DNA of 64,000 bases from Pectinophora gossypiella (GCF_024362695.1 NC_065406.1:16306001-16370000), one strand, 5' to 3'. Positions 53,997 through 64,000 are shown, counted from the stretch's first letter. The notes: generated by a model not told the origin, from the sequence alone. Program-made: numbers and translations.

Positions 53997-54537
53997 GTTA
54001 GTCAGTCACTCCTTAGTCACAATGATTTCTTACTCAATAATATTAGTATTAGACAGATACAAACATAATACACAATAAAAATAAGACTTTATTCACTGCT
54101 CCTGTACAAGTAATTGTTTCAGTAACAACTCCAGTAGTTACTGCTGGTTATTGGTAACCAAATCTATAAGGGTCAACCAACGAGGTGAGATTATTATACT
54201 CTGCCTCACCTGCAGGGCTAACATGCGTTGTGATAAAATTATAAATCGATTCAATAAATTTCGTCGAAATCGATTAGTTTAGTTTTTTTCTTCAAATGCG
54301 TGACACGTGATTTTGTTCGTATTTTGACAGAACGACATTACTTATTTGACAGCCATATTAGTACGAATCGACAAAACGACATAGTTGTATCATCGGAATT
54401 GATATTTCCGTGACAAAAAAAATATCAAGTTGCGCATGTCAGCCCAACTGGTTGGTTGCGCAACCTACAAAAAAATCTCACCACCACGGTATCCTAGTAA
54501 TATTTATAATGGACGTCAATACAGTAACATAAACACT
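53997..54537. other. no recognisable gene
   Basis: An imperfect inverted pair (gttactg...cagtaac words) lies near 54119-54160. A short GGTTGCGC repeat scrap is at 54440-54470. Confidence 0.3.
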
Positions 54538-55063
54538 GCTATCTACCTTGGTTCCTTCGCAATGAAAATCTGCACATTGACCTAGGTCTGCCAACCATTG
54601 CCCAATGGCTCAAATTAGCTTCCAAACGTTTTTTCGATTCTGCTCCGCACCACCCAAATCCCCTGGTAGTTGCGGCTTCCGAGTACATTCCGCTTAGGGA
54701 CGGTACTGAAAAGTATCGGCGTCCGAAGGACGTAATATACGATCCCGACGACCCGATCACTCTAGCCATAGAGGCAGCCAATCAGCTCGCGACACCAAAC
54801 ACTTCAGGTCCCCGATACCGACCCCGCCGGCGTGGTCGACGATTTCCCTCATTCAGCGCTTATCGCTATCGACCCACTAGGGTCGATTAATTCTTTCAAA
54901 TATTTTTCCTCTCAGACGACGCCCTGAGCCGAGGTTCGCGCCCAACTGGGCACCCTCAGGCCTGTTGTCTTAAACGTTGTACCGGGTGAGAGCCTTCAGC
55001 GCTCCCCGTTTGTCCGGCCAAGTAGTTAATGCCATCTGCGGCAAATCTACAATAAGTCACGTC

Positions 55064-55094
<31 letters not shown>

Positions 55095-55099
55095 TCTAC
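54538..55099 (+). mobile_element. jockey LINE 3' end with 9-bp TSD and poly(A)
   Basis: The insert spans 54547-55090 between perfect gctatctac repeats at 54538-54546 and 55091-55099. It begins inside the ORF: WFLRNENLHIDLGLPTIAQW, then RFFDSAPHHPNPLVVAA and RYRPRRRGRRF, ending YRPTRVD and a stop at 54888-54890. RNxxLHxDLGLPTI and HHPNPL are jockey ORF2 C-terminal signatures. A 3' UTR of about 170 bases and 27 uninterrupted A residues complete it. The intact tail and exact TSD suggest recent insertion. It lacks RT, so it is a dead 5'-truncated copy. Confidence 0.9.
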
Positions 55100-55353
55100 G
55101 TTATTTTACATCCGCATTTATGTAGTACCAATCTCTTCCAGGCAACTTTTAAGTATAGAAGATATTTAATATTATATAATATACTTAGCGGGATAGTGTA
55201 GCATGGGAATACTTGTACATATAAAAATCGACGTTATTTAGATATATATGAAAATCGACAATTCAAATTGTAACTATTTACCCACTAAATAAGAATATTT
55301 TTGTGTTTCAGTTGGAGTCAAGTGTGTAAATAGGTATGTGTTGCTTCCCGCTT
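55100..55353. other. no recognisable feature
   Basis: Nothing recognised. Confidence 0.3.
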
Positions 55354-55501
55354 GTACAGACATGAGCAATATAATGTAACCACTTTAGGACTATGTCGCA
55401 CTAACATATTTGACATTTAGTGAGACTTACAGTTCAATTTGTCAAAAAAGTTAATGTGACATGGTACCATAGTATACATATTAATGCTCGTGACCGTACA
55501 T
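55354..55501 (-). mobile_element. MITE C copy 3
   Basis: Minus-strand copy of 11395-11540: gacatgagcaatataatgta, atgtcgcactaacatatttg, gttaatgtgacatggtacca, and terminus taatgctcgtgaccgt. Both termini are present. Confidence 0.7.
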
Positions 55502-55715
55502 TCATCTGTCCCGTAAGAAGAGTCACGAACCAAATTCAATATCATTCCGCTATCGTCGCATCTCGTATCAAACGTCATATAAACAGCAATATTGCAGAGA
55601 ACACGGTATCAATACAACGACAACAAAAATACTGGGCAAGGGCGAATCGGTTTCGGACTATTAAGGGTTCTGTACTTAGTAGTTACGTAATAAATTATTA
55701 TTAAGTATAGTAATT
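55502..55715. other. no recognisable gene
   Basis: A plus-strand frame runs from the MITE through here to 55704; its residues show no domain I know. Confidence 0.3.
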
Positions 55716-55862
55716 CTTCTTTTTTCCTCACCATATATTGGTTGTCTGGAAGAAATAGCTCTAAGCGGTAAGGCCGCCAATTGTCTTATATTTTTTATTT
55801 TTGTTTCCTTATTAATAAGAGAAGTAATGTAATGTATTTGTAATACACTGAATTCTTCAGAG
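55716..55862 (+). repeat. LINE 3' end with hairpin motif
   Basis: ttggttgtctggaagaaata, gctctaagcggtaaggccgc, then aatgtaatgtatttgtaata. Same class of 3' end as 44675 and 59740. Confidence 0.55.
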
Positions 55863-57103
55863 ACGTTTTTAGTTCAAATAAGAGGGTGGTACGCATCATG
55901 TTGAACCATTTTCCCGTGTCCATCCATTGTTGTGATCTCGAAAATTGGTGTTTTCATAATTTTAATATAATATTGAAGTTGTTTGTCACTATAATTGTTG
56001 TTATTTAATTATGTTGTGTGCACCATTGTGAATATTATATTAGACGTGTACTCTGTATGCTTTAATTCTATTCTCTGTTTCTGTAACTAATAAACAAAAT
56101 AAAATAAAAGGGGAACAAACTTCTTCTGGAGGTCTGACGGACCTCAGAAGACAAATCAATAGTCACAATACTGTTCACATTTGAGAATACAAGCGTGATT
56201 CTTTGTTACGATATTTATAACACAGTAGAGTATGGGACAGTTTAGAAAAATGACGAAACTATCCCCTATTCCTAGTAATTTTACCGAGTAGTCTTACCAG
56301 TTGAACTATTGTGAGTTTCCTTCCCAATAGACTTACTGGTAAAACCACACTATTCGTGAGGGCCCTGTTTTAAAAAAAAAAGAACCCTAAAAATGTAACA
56401 ACATAATATATTTTTCCGTAATCCAATCACAGCCTTATTGGTTGCGTGGAACGGATAGAGATGAATGTGCGGTTTGTTAGAAAGTAGCACAGTTTGTTCA
56501 AAACGCTGATAGAATTGCAATAACTTTCCTGATACACATTTTGTAGTTCTCTTGCGCAAAGATTAAAGTTTGTCGCGAGATATTTATTTTAGATTCAATG
56601 TTGCTGTTGGATATTTGAAATATTAAAGTAAAAATAGAAAGTAATATGAGTAATATGAGTATGAATTAAAATAAAAAGTATGAAAAATGAAAATAATTCT
56701 GTGTCATTCTTCCAAATAGTTATGCGTATTCCATGTGCTAAGCAAACTCTTATCACAGATTGGCATACAGCCACGGCTATCTCCTAAACCTCAATAGGTA
56801 CTTACAATGTGACATGCATAAACAATTACTTTAGGGGTTGGAGTAGCTTACGTCCACAGGTTTCCCTTTGAGACCCTACACGTGATCACTGCGTGGTACC
56901 AATCTAAGGCTTCTGGTTGGTGGGTTGTAGGTGTGGGCATTAAAGTTGCACCATGTATTTGTGCCGATCACGTATGCCTTGGTGAACGTATTGCTTCTGG
57001 ACCAATTCCATGGTACATAGCCTCGCTGTTTTTTCCCTGCCTATTCACGCTTCCACAAAATTAGAATGTATAATAATATTTTTCCAGTTAAGCGTATATA
57101 TAC
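55863..57103. other. no recognisable gene
   Basis: A probable retroelement end (gtaactaataaacaaaataa and aataaaag) at 56085-56109. Frames at 56350-56559 and 56882-57064 have no domain signature. Confidence 0.35.
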
Positions 57104-57250
57104 ACACAGGACTGGAAAGGATGGCGTGACATAGAGGAGGCCTATACCGAACAGTGGGTGGATACAGGCTGAGTAGCAGCGTATACCACCTTAAGCCTCA
57201 TCTTTACTTACCATCAGAGATTTTGGTGAAACGCAAGAGTTATCATAATA
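57104..57250 (+). pseudogene. RTE LINE C-terminal remnant, third subtype
   Basis: The frame at about 57108-57170 encodes DWKGWRDIEEAYTEQWVDTG and a stop. WRDLEEAYTExW is a common end of RTE-type ORFs in insects. A short 3' UTR with aataaaaataaagataatta follows. Nothing upstream is preserved. Confidence 0.65.
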
Positions 57251-57671
57251 TCTAATAAAAATAAAGATAATTATTGATGATTTGAATATGAGTCTACATC
57301 AAACATGTATTGTCATTCAACACACGTGTATATAAAGTTGTCAGAACGAGAGAAATGCCAATCAAAACAAAGGAACATCGACACGGGTGAAAGTAAGTCG
57401 TTGTACTAGAACCAATCCGCTAGATGGTAGTTTACGAAATGAAATCCTGGATAAACAGATAGAGCTTGTGTGGCCTTGAAGTGAGCTAGAATGAGATGAT
57501 GATATCACCAAAGACCGACACGAAACGCGACGTATTGACACTAAATAATGCGTGTTAAATATACGCCCTACATGAAAAGTTTGTTTAACAGGACTGCTCC
57601 CAACATGTGGACTGTGTAATGAACTTTCTATGCTGCTTCAATGCGGTTTAATGGAGGCCCCAGAATTTTTT
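57251..57671. other. no recognisable feature
   Basis: Nothing recognised. Confidence 0.3.
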
Positions 57672-57967
57672 TGACGCGTTTTATTGTAGATTTGCTACAG
57701 ATGGCATTAACTACTTGGCCGGACAAATGGGGAGCGCTAAAGGCTCTCACCCGGTACAACGTTTAAGACATCAGGCTTGAGGGTGCCCAGTTGGGCGCGA
57801 ACCTCGGCTCAGGGCGTCGTCTGAGAGGAAAAATATTTGAAAGAATTAAGCGATAAGCGCTGAATGAGGGAAATCGTCGACCACGGCGGTGAGATCGGTA
57901 TCGGGGTCTTGAAGTGTTTGGTGTCGCGAGCTGATTGGCTGCCTCTATGGCTAGAGTAATCGGGTCG
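57672..57967 (-). mobile_element. jockey LINE 3' end, minus
   Basis: tgacgcgttttattgtagat, acaaatggggagcgctaaag, gggtgcccagttgggcgcga, then reverse codons for the C-terminal ~40 residues, disrupted by a deletion near 57850 that removes the normal stop context. Same family as 54547-55090, older. Confidence 0.75.
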
Positions 57968-58416
57968 ATTTGAAAACGGTGTTTCCTGAATTGCTAGACC
58001 GACTAGAAGTGGACCTGGTATGTCTGAATTAGTAGCATCCGATATTCTTTTGGCGATTTCTTCATATTACGCATTTAACGAGTCACAATGCGAAAAAGAA
58101 CCGTATTACTATTGCGCGATAAACGCTTCTTTCAAGGCCCTACATACAAGAATCACCTGCTATATAGTAAGTTGTTTGACGAACTTGAAGTGCCAATGCA
58201 GCTATGGGTAAGGAAAAAATATAGAAAATACCTCCCCCATACAAGGTAGGTATCTTGTTATCAGAACAAATCGATTGTTCCAGCCTATATTCGGGAAAAT
58301 TGGACAGATTGGTGGTAATAGAACGTAGAAGTTTTTCTGTTACAATATTTTCTTCGTAAGCAACATGAATTTGTGTGGAGACTTTTTTTGATTTTGATGA
58401 TTGGGAGTAGTAATAA
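57968..58416. other. no recognisable gene
   Basis: The frame at 58020-58211 has no recognisable domain. Confidence 0.3.
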
Positions 58417-58560
58417 GAGCCGTGGTAGCCCAGTTGGTAGATCGCTTGTCTATCATTTTGAGGTCGCAGGTTAAACCAATGATTTTCGAATTTGTTTTCG
58501 AATTCATGTTTGGACCATAAATGATTATCACGCGGTCAGCGGTGAAAGGAATCAGAATAA
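58417..58560 (+). repeat. SINE C, 3'-truncated
   Basis: gagccgtggtagcccagttg (A box region), gaggtcgcaggttaaaccaa (B box partly deleted), tttggaccataaatgattat, cagcggtgaaagga. The copy stops before the tail. Confidence 0.7.
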
Positions 58561-59735
58561 TAATGGGTGTAGGTTGTAATTGTCCTTTGGTGTAATAAAG
58601 AGCGTCATCATTTATACCCAAACACAAAGATAAGAGATGCATAATGTCTGTTATCCATAAAATTAGAAGTCTAAACGAATAAAAAACTCAACAGACATCT
58701 ATCGTGTTTTTGGGGAACGCCGCCGGTTGGAAAATCCCTCATTGGGATAAAGTAGTGAGCTTATATTTGTATGTTAGAAGGGATTACAATAATCAGGTAT
58801 AACATTTTGGCTAAACACGAGGTTATTCACATTTAAAAAATAAAACTAAGATGTGTTCGAAATTTGAAAATTTACAGCATTTTGCTTTGCTTTGTTTTGT
58901 AAATAAATGCAAAGTGAGCTTTGTCCCCGATTATTACATTTATGAATGGAAATCCCGTACGTGCAGCCGTGTCTTTATTCCATACAATTTATTCAGTCGC
59001 GATTCTCTAGGGTCGTTATATACGTGACGGCGAAGCATGATACGGGTAAGAAAATAAGCCGGAGCAATATTTCCCTATTAAAAAAATAAAATACGACCGT
59101 TTCTTTTGGGTTTTGTTTTCTTGTTGCTAAGGTTGAATTTTCAATGTTGACGAGCCGATGAATGATTCATGTTGGACCAACATTACATTCAAAGACTGAC
59201 TACGCCCGTAATGAGATGGGCAGAGCCACAATTAATCAAAGACAGCTTGCAGCCACTGTTGATACAAAATCCTGAGATGGATATGATGAACTTTATGTAG
59301 GGGACAATGGATCAGCAGCTTATAATAATGAATAATCATGTAAAAAGGATCCTCTTGACGGATTTTTCTGTATAAATGTTACTACAGTAAGACGAGCAGC
59401 TGATCGGAATTTTGCAAAATTCAACCCCGAGGCGCAAGGGTTAAAAAAGGGGTTGAAAGTTTGAATGAAAGTAAAATCATCAAATTTCGCGCAAAGTTTC
59501 TTAAATAACACAAGTGAGGACTTAATAAGGTTTTTTGGAAAATCATCCCCTAAAGGGTTAAAAAAGGAGACAAAATTTTTCATGAAACTTTGTTATATTT
59601 GAATTTAGAAGCATAAATTTCTCAAGAGACGAGAGTAAGCACTAAGATGGTAGTTTTGACAATTCATCACCTAAAGGGTTAAAAGAAGGGGCTAGAAGTT
59701 TGCATGAAAGTATTTTCTTTCAACTTTTACATTTT
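58561..59735. other. no recognisable gene
   Basis: 59455-59720 holds similar short blocks (aaagggttaaaa and gggttgaaagtt words) in direct orientation, a weak diverged tandem pattern of about 110-bp spacing. I see no coding signature. Confidence 0.35.
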
Positions 59736-59885
59736 TCTTCACCTTATGGTTGTCTAGAAGAAATCGCTTTAAGCGATAAGGCCGCCATTTATCATATACT
59801 TATTTAAGAGTCTTTTTGTAATTATTTATTTTCATTTTGGTGCAGTAAAGTGTATTTGTAATGTATTTTTTATACATTGTTTTAA
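59736..59885 (+). repeat. LINE 3' end with hairpin motif
   Basis: ttatggttgtctagaagaaa, tcgctttaagcgataaggcc, gccatttatcatat, then gtgcagtaaagtgtatttgt. The stem tcgctt/aagcga is perfect here. Confidence 0.6.
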
Positions 59886-60211
59886 GTTTACGCGAGTCTC
59901 ATATCCCCATTTAAACGCGGTAAGAACCCGTTATTATGTGCTTTAATTTTGTATTTTTTATGTTAGAAGACGGCTAGAAATACAACCACAATATAATTAC
60001 CAAGTGATTCTGAAGCTCTTCCAAAAGCTAAAGCATGTTCCATTATCTCCGTCGCATTATTTTGAGATATAAGCCAACTGTTACTCCAATCTTCAGACAA
60101 CGCATCGGTGATTCTGTTAATATCATCGCTTCCCACGACATCAGAGATGATTTATTTTAGTGTTAATATATTATAATGATAGTGACAATAATGATCTGGT
60201 GTAAGGGTAAT
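59886..60211. other. dispersed repeat then unassigned
   Basis: 59893-59948 is the second copy of the 41290-41395 repeat. The rest is not recognised. Confidence 0.35.
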
Positions 60212-60336
60212 GAAGCTGTGGTAGCCCAGTTGGAAGAACGCTTGACTCTCACTGTAAAGTTGCAGGTTCGAATCCAGCACGGGCTTAAACCTATGATTTT
60301 CGAATTCATGTTTGGATCATAAATGATATCACTTGA
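60212..60336 (+). repeat. SINE C, 3'-truncated
   Basis: gaagctgtggtagcccagtt (A box), gcaggttcgaatccagcac (good B box), gaattcatgtttggatcata. It ends just before the 60343 ORF, so the LINE 5' boundary may be here. Confidence 0.75.
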
Positions 60337-60342
60337 CTTCTT

Positions 60343-60957
60343 ATGTCAGTACTACTTGTTTCCCACTTTCACTTATCGCAATCATTTACTTTAAGTAACT
60401 CAAACAGACTATGTAAACTCTTTAATTATTGTCACTGTTTTTCCTACCTACATTCGAACCACATACTCAGTACCCACACGGACATCACTAACACATACAT
60501 AACACGTACACTCACAACTCACAGTTACAAATCATATTTTTTATTTATTTATCTACTTGTAATAGCTATATACTCACCTCACAATCGTATCAATGAAAGA
60601 TTTCACATTATAATATTAATATACTATATTGATATTCCTCACTCTTCACCATATCATATAAAAGGGATTTGTATACGGATATCATCACGTTGGACTAAAA
60701 TCGTATTAAACATTATAACTAATCAAACTCATAACGGTAACATTCTGTCGGCAGCGGCGTCGGAGGTACAATTACGCATAGGTATATTTATCCTTATCTC
60801 TTTGCAATGCCTGTTACCTATTCTCTATTCCATGCCTACGTCTCCGCGGTTTATACATAATATCACAACCAGGCCCTTTTCTTTGTTTAATATGCAATTG
60901 CTTAATTTATTTTTTTACAAAAATGTCAATACAGTTATAGTCGAATCCATCAGTTAA
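60343..60957 (+). CDS. hypothetical 204-residue ORF before LINE ORF2
   Basis: ATG at 60343 to TAA at 60955-60957, two bases before the ORF2 ATG and in a different frame. I do not recognise the protein. It is rich in Ile, Leu, Ser, Thr, His and Asn. It has several hydrophobic stretches (YFLFIYLLVIAIY near 75-90, IGIFILISLQCLLPIL near 155-170). It lacks the CCHC knuckles, RRM or esterase-like features known from LINE ORF1 proteins. The DNA is unusually G-poor on this strand. 204 codons without a stop is long for such AT-rich DNA, yet a 5' UTR with biased composition could give it. Real coding status is uncertain. Confidence 0.3.
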   Translation: MSVLLVSHFHLSQSFTLSNSNRLCKLFNYCHCFSYLHSNHILSTHTDITNTYITRTLTTHSYKSYFLFIYLLVIAIYSPHNRINERFHIIILIYYIDIPHSSPYHIKGICIRISSRWTKIVLNIITNQTHNGNILSAAASEVQLRIGIFILISLQCLLPILYSMPTSPRFIHNITTRPFSLFNMQLLNLFFYKNVNTVIVESIS

Positions 60958-60959
60958 TT

Positions 60960-63869
60960 ATGGCTAGCAATGGACTTTTAAACGTTAGAAACTTGAATAT
61001 TTTTTACCAAAACGTAAGAGGTTTACGGACAAAATGTTCACAACTTTTTAATAATATCTTAAATAACGAATATGATCTAATCTTATTAACGGAAACCTGG
61101 ATACAAGATGACATTTTAAACTCTGAGCTTTGTGACGGTAGGTATGATTTGTTTCGTGGCGATCGTAATCTTTTAGAAACTAATAAACAAACCGGCGGAG
61201 GAATAATGTTTTGCGTTCGGCGTGAGATAGGTGCATATCTAAACAAAACATGGTCGAAATCGCTCGCCGAGACATTATGTATTACTTTACCTGCGCAGGT
61301 GCTGGGGTCATCTGTGGATTTGCACGTTATTGTGACATACATTCCACCGGACAGTGACCGACCTCCTCGCGTGGAATGCTTTCGGCAGCGTGTTACGCAG
61401 TTTATAGCTAAGTTCCCTTGTGATAACTTTTTAATCACGGGCGATTTCAATTTGCCCTGTATAGAGTGGAATGGTAGTGACGACTTTAGTTTTGTAAACA
61501 TCGGATGTACGCAAACTCACAACGCTGCGATCGCACTAATGGATGGATTTACATATTGTGGACTTACTCAATATAACTTTTTTAAAAACGTAAAAGGTAA
61601 TACGTTAGACTTATGTTTTAGTAATCTTCCCTTATTAATATCTAGATGCTCAAGGCCTCTCATAAAAGAAGACCCAGCACACCCGTCGTTCTGTATTTCT
61701 CTGATGGATTTACAAATAACACCTTTAAATGAGCGATCTGAATCCCGTTATAACTTCCATAGATGCGATTACACTAAGGTAAATGATTTCTTAAATAAGG
61801 TTGACTGGAACGTTCTTTTAAATACATTATCTATTGAAGCAGCTGTTGAACTTTTTTATAATAAAATAAATGAATGTTTAACGTTATTAGTCCCAATTCA
61901 TAATCCAAAATTAAATAATCTTTATCCTATTTGGTATAGTTCTGCCCTAATAAAAATAATAAAAGAAAAAGCTAAACTACATAAGAAATGGAAAAAAACT
62001 AGTAATCCCCGAGATTATGATGCATTCTCTTTACTACGAAAAAGACAAGATAAAATACAATCGCAATGTTTTGAGAGATTCACGAATGATGCACAAAGAA
62101 ATATAAAAGTTACACCTAAGTATTTTTGGAAGTATATCAAATCAAAAAGAGGTGGTTCCAATTATCCTAAAACATTTCATATAAATAATACAGAATTCAG
62201 TGACGGTCCCAGTATCAGTTCTGCATTTAACAGGTTCTTTGAGAGCGTGTTTTTAACACCAGCTCAGAATAGTAATTTCCAACCATCTCAATCTATCGAA
62301 TACTCAAGCAACGAAGTTTTATCTCGCGTCGACGTTTCAGAGGATACAGTCCATAAGCTCTTGCTTTCACTCGACATTAGTAAGGGCGCTGGGTGTGACG
62401 GTATTCCACCAATTTTTCTGTCTTCCTGTGCGAAGAGTCTCGCAAAGCCCCTTGCTATATTATTCCGCATGTCTCTAAAACAAAGCATTTTCCCCGCTGT
62501 CTGGAAGAAAGCGCAGATAGTTCCTATTCACAAGAAAGGTTCAAAATCGTCTATCGTAAACTACCGCCCCATATCTATTTTAAACACTCTTGGTAAATTA
62601 TTTGAAAAAGTCATCTACAACGCAATCTACCCGTTAATCTTCAAAGGCATCTCACACACCCAACATGGTTTTCTGAAAGGGCGCTCAACTATATCAAATC
62701 TAGCTATTTTCTCAGACTTTGTTTTAAAACATATGGAGTGTGGTGGACAGGTTGACGTGGTCTACACGGACTTTGAAAAAGCATTTGACCGTGTGGACCA
62801 CGACATTCTGCTTCATAAACTGGAAGTTTTGGGAATACATGGGGACTTGCTTCGGTGGGTTCGTTCTTATCTCACAAATCGTTCTCAGGCGGTTGTGATC
62901 GGTGGATACAGGTCGGACTATGTTTCCATACCTTCAGGAGTCCCACAAGGATCGCATTTAGGCCCATTATTTTACAATGCGTACATTTACGATATAGCAG
63001 GTTGCTTCAGGAATGCCAAACATATTCTATATGCTGACGATAAAAAAGTCTACATGACGATCTCTTCCGTTGCTGACTGTGAACTATTACAACAAGACTT
63101 AAACAATTTAATAGAATATTATACGCGTAATAGGATCACAGTCAGCATTGATAAATGTCAGATTATTACATTCACAAGAAAGAGAAATCCAATCGCATTC
63201 ACATACAACTTCCATACTGTAACCATAAAAAGAGTGAATCTGGTACGCGATCTGGGAGTATATTTAGACAGTAAAATGCTCTTTTCAGACCACATTGAAA
63301 AAATTGTGCAGAGAGCTTACCGCAATCTTGGCTTTGTCATTAGAACTTGCCAGCCGTTCAAGTGTCCTCTTAGCCTAAAAATTGTATATTTCGCGTATGT
63401 ACGCAGTATTTTAGAATACGCCAGTCAGATATGGTCACCATATTACAACGTTTATATAAATCGTATCGAACGTATCCAACGAAAATTTGTAAAACACTTA
63501 AATTTTAAAACCCATACATTTGGCTCTTCTTATGCCGAAAGCTGCCGCAATTTTACTCTTCTCACTTTGGAAAATCGTCGCGATATGATGGACATGTGCC
63601 TATTGCATGATATTCTTAATGGCCGACTTGACGCTCCTGATATGCTTGAGCAAATCTTTTTTAATGTTCCAAAACGACGGACGAGACATACACCGCTGCT
63701 TTGGTCGCAGTTTCATTCGACTAATTATGTGAGGAACGGCGTGTTCTGTAGAATTATTGATAAATACAATAATTACTTCAATGAAATTGACCTATTCAAC
63801 ATAAGTAAAAACCAACTTAAAAAATATATCAATAATAAGCTTGTCAACTCTAACTCCGAACAAATGTGA
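60960..63869 (+). CDS. LINE ORF2: endonuclease/reverse transcriptase
   Basis: A complete 969-residue non-LTR retrotransposon polyprotein. The N-terminal apurinic-type endonuclease (about 10-245) nicks genomic target DNA: YQNVRG with Asn18, TETW with Glu45, GGGIMF, YIPP, TGDFNLP with Asp162 and Asn164, NTLDL with Asp217, and DPAHPS with His241. All expected catalytic residues are present. The RT (about 450-730) copies element RNA: VPIHKKG, NYRPISIL, TDFEKAFD with Asp604, SGVPQGSHLGPLF (659-671), YADD with Asp693/694. The C-terminal region (SILEYASQIWSP onward) has no RNase H or CCHC knuckle visible. No stop or frameshift, so this copy may be functional or recently so. It belongs to the CR1/jockey-related group; exact clade unsure. 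ATG follows the preceding ORF by two bases. Confidence 0.92.
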   Translation: MASNGLLNVRNLNIFYQNVRGLRTKCSQLFNNILNNEYDLILLTETWIQDDILNSELCDGRYDLFRGDRNLLETNKQTGGGIMFCVRREIGAYLNKTWSKSLAETLCITLPAQVLGSSVDLHVIVTYIPPDSDRPPRVECFRQRVTQFIAKFPCDNFLITGDFNLPCIEWNGSDDFSFVNIGCTQTHNAAIALMDGFTYCGLTQYNFFKNVKGNTLDLCFSNLPLLISRCSRPLIKEDPAHPSFCISLMDLQITPLNERSESRYNFHRCDYTKVNDFLNKVDWNVLLNTLSIEAAVELFYNKINECLTLLVPIHNPKLNNLYPIWYSSALIKIIKEKAKLHKKWKKTSNPRDYDAFSLLRKRQDKIQSQCFERFTNDAQRNIKVTPKYFWKYIKSKRGGSNYPKTFHINNTEFSDGPSISSAFNRFFESVFLTPAQNSNFQPSQSIEYSSNEVLSRVDVSEDTVHKLLLSLDISKGAGCDGIPPIFLSSCAKSLAKPLAILFRMSLKQSIFPAVWKKAQIVPIHKKGSKSSIVNYRPISILNTLGKLFEKVIYNAIYPLIFKGISHTQHGFLKGRSTISNLAIFSDFVLKHMECGGQVDVVYTDFEKAFDRVDHDILLHKLEVLGIHGDLLRWVRSYLTNRSQAVVIGGYRSDYVSIPSGVPQGSHLGPLFYNAYIYDIAGCFRNAKHILYADDKKVYMTISSVADCELLQQDLNNLIEYYTRNRITVSIDKCQIITFTRKRNPIAFTYNFHTVTIKRVNLVRDLGVYLDSKMLFSDHIEKIVQRAYRNLGFVIRTCQPFKCPLSLKIVYFAYVRSILEYASQIWSPYYNVYINRIERIQRKFVKHLNFKTHTFGSSYAESCRNFTLLTLENRRDMMDMCLLHDILNGRLDAPDMLEQIFFNVPKRRTRHTPLLWSQFHSTNYVRNGVFCRIIDKYNNYFNEIDLFNISKNQLKKYINNKLVNSNSEQM

Positions 63870-64000
63870 ATTCTTTCTTTTGACATACACATACACACAA
63901 ACATACACACACTCACACACACCCGTGTATAGTTGGTGGAGGCTGCTATGGAAGCTCCTTTCATAGCAGCCTCCGATCCCAAGAATTACTAATTCGCAGG
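63870..64000 (+). repeat. LINE 3' UTR: CA-repeat and terminal hairpin
   Basis: After the stop: (CA)n-rich acatacacatacacacaaac to 63922, then a hairpin. Arm 63938-63954 (ggaggctgctatggaag) pairs with 63958-63974 across a 3-base loop, one mismatch in 17. 3' UTR hairpins are used by some LINEs for RT recognition. The element runs off the window, so its tail is not seen. Confidence 0.7.

Noticed and set aside
55420..55704. 94-codon plus-strand frame
   Set aside because: It begins inside MITE C and continues into unassigned DNA; no recognised domain and no second copy to test conservation.
61004..61501. 165-codon minus-strand frame
   Set aside because: It is antisense to the endonuclease domain of the LINE ORF2, which has full family motifs.
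1..64000. CRISPR array, phage, plasmid or bacterial operon
   Set aside because: No regularly spaced identical repeats with unique spacers, no dense coding, and the recognisable proteins are eukaryotic transposable-element enzymes.

Overview
The window looks like repeat-dense nuclear DNA from a moth or butterfly (Lepidoptera). The base composition is AT-rich. There is no operon-like gene packing. Nearly everything recognisable is a eukaryotic transposable element: jockey-type and RTE-type LINE 3' ends, tRNA-derived SINEs, MITEs, and a PIF/Harbinger remnant. This assignment rests on family resemblance, not on a database search. I found no convincing host protein gene, rRNA gene, functional tRNA gene, CRISPR array or LTR retroelement. 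The window could be intergenic or lie inside a long intron.

Layout. 1-27470: scattered SINE and LINE tails, MITEs, and an RTE fragment carrying a 5' inversion (12426-12880). 27471-32361: a 2.4-kb direct tandem duplication that contains a MITE, a CCGGGTACCCGG minisatellite, a 36-bp inverted repeat and the last 65 codons of a LINE ORF ending in a C2H2 zinc finger. 32430-37100: SINEs and a 5'-truncated LINE reverse transcriptase on the minus strand (35038-36525). 37870-38938: a 700-bp GC-rich Harbinger derivative with 153-bp terminal inverted repeats, inserted into a MITE. 39163-60340: more SINEs (one nested in another), RTE and jockey 3' ends (one with an intact 27-nt poly(A) and a 9-bp target-site duplication) and MITEs. 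60343-64000: a LINE with a full-length 969-residue endonuclease/reverse transcriptase ORF, directly preceded by an unexplained 204-codon ORF.

How the parts relate. Three SINE groups recur. Group A has a tRNA-like first half joined to a 5S-rRNA-like promoter segment and ends in (GAT)n. Group B has a tRNA head and shares its central body with A. Group C has a different tRNA head and body. The 3' ends of A and of one B subgroup match the last codons of the RTE-type LINE ORF. This suggests, but does not prove, that the RTE machinery mobilises them. The 60960-63869 LINE is the only element here with an apparently complete enzyme.
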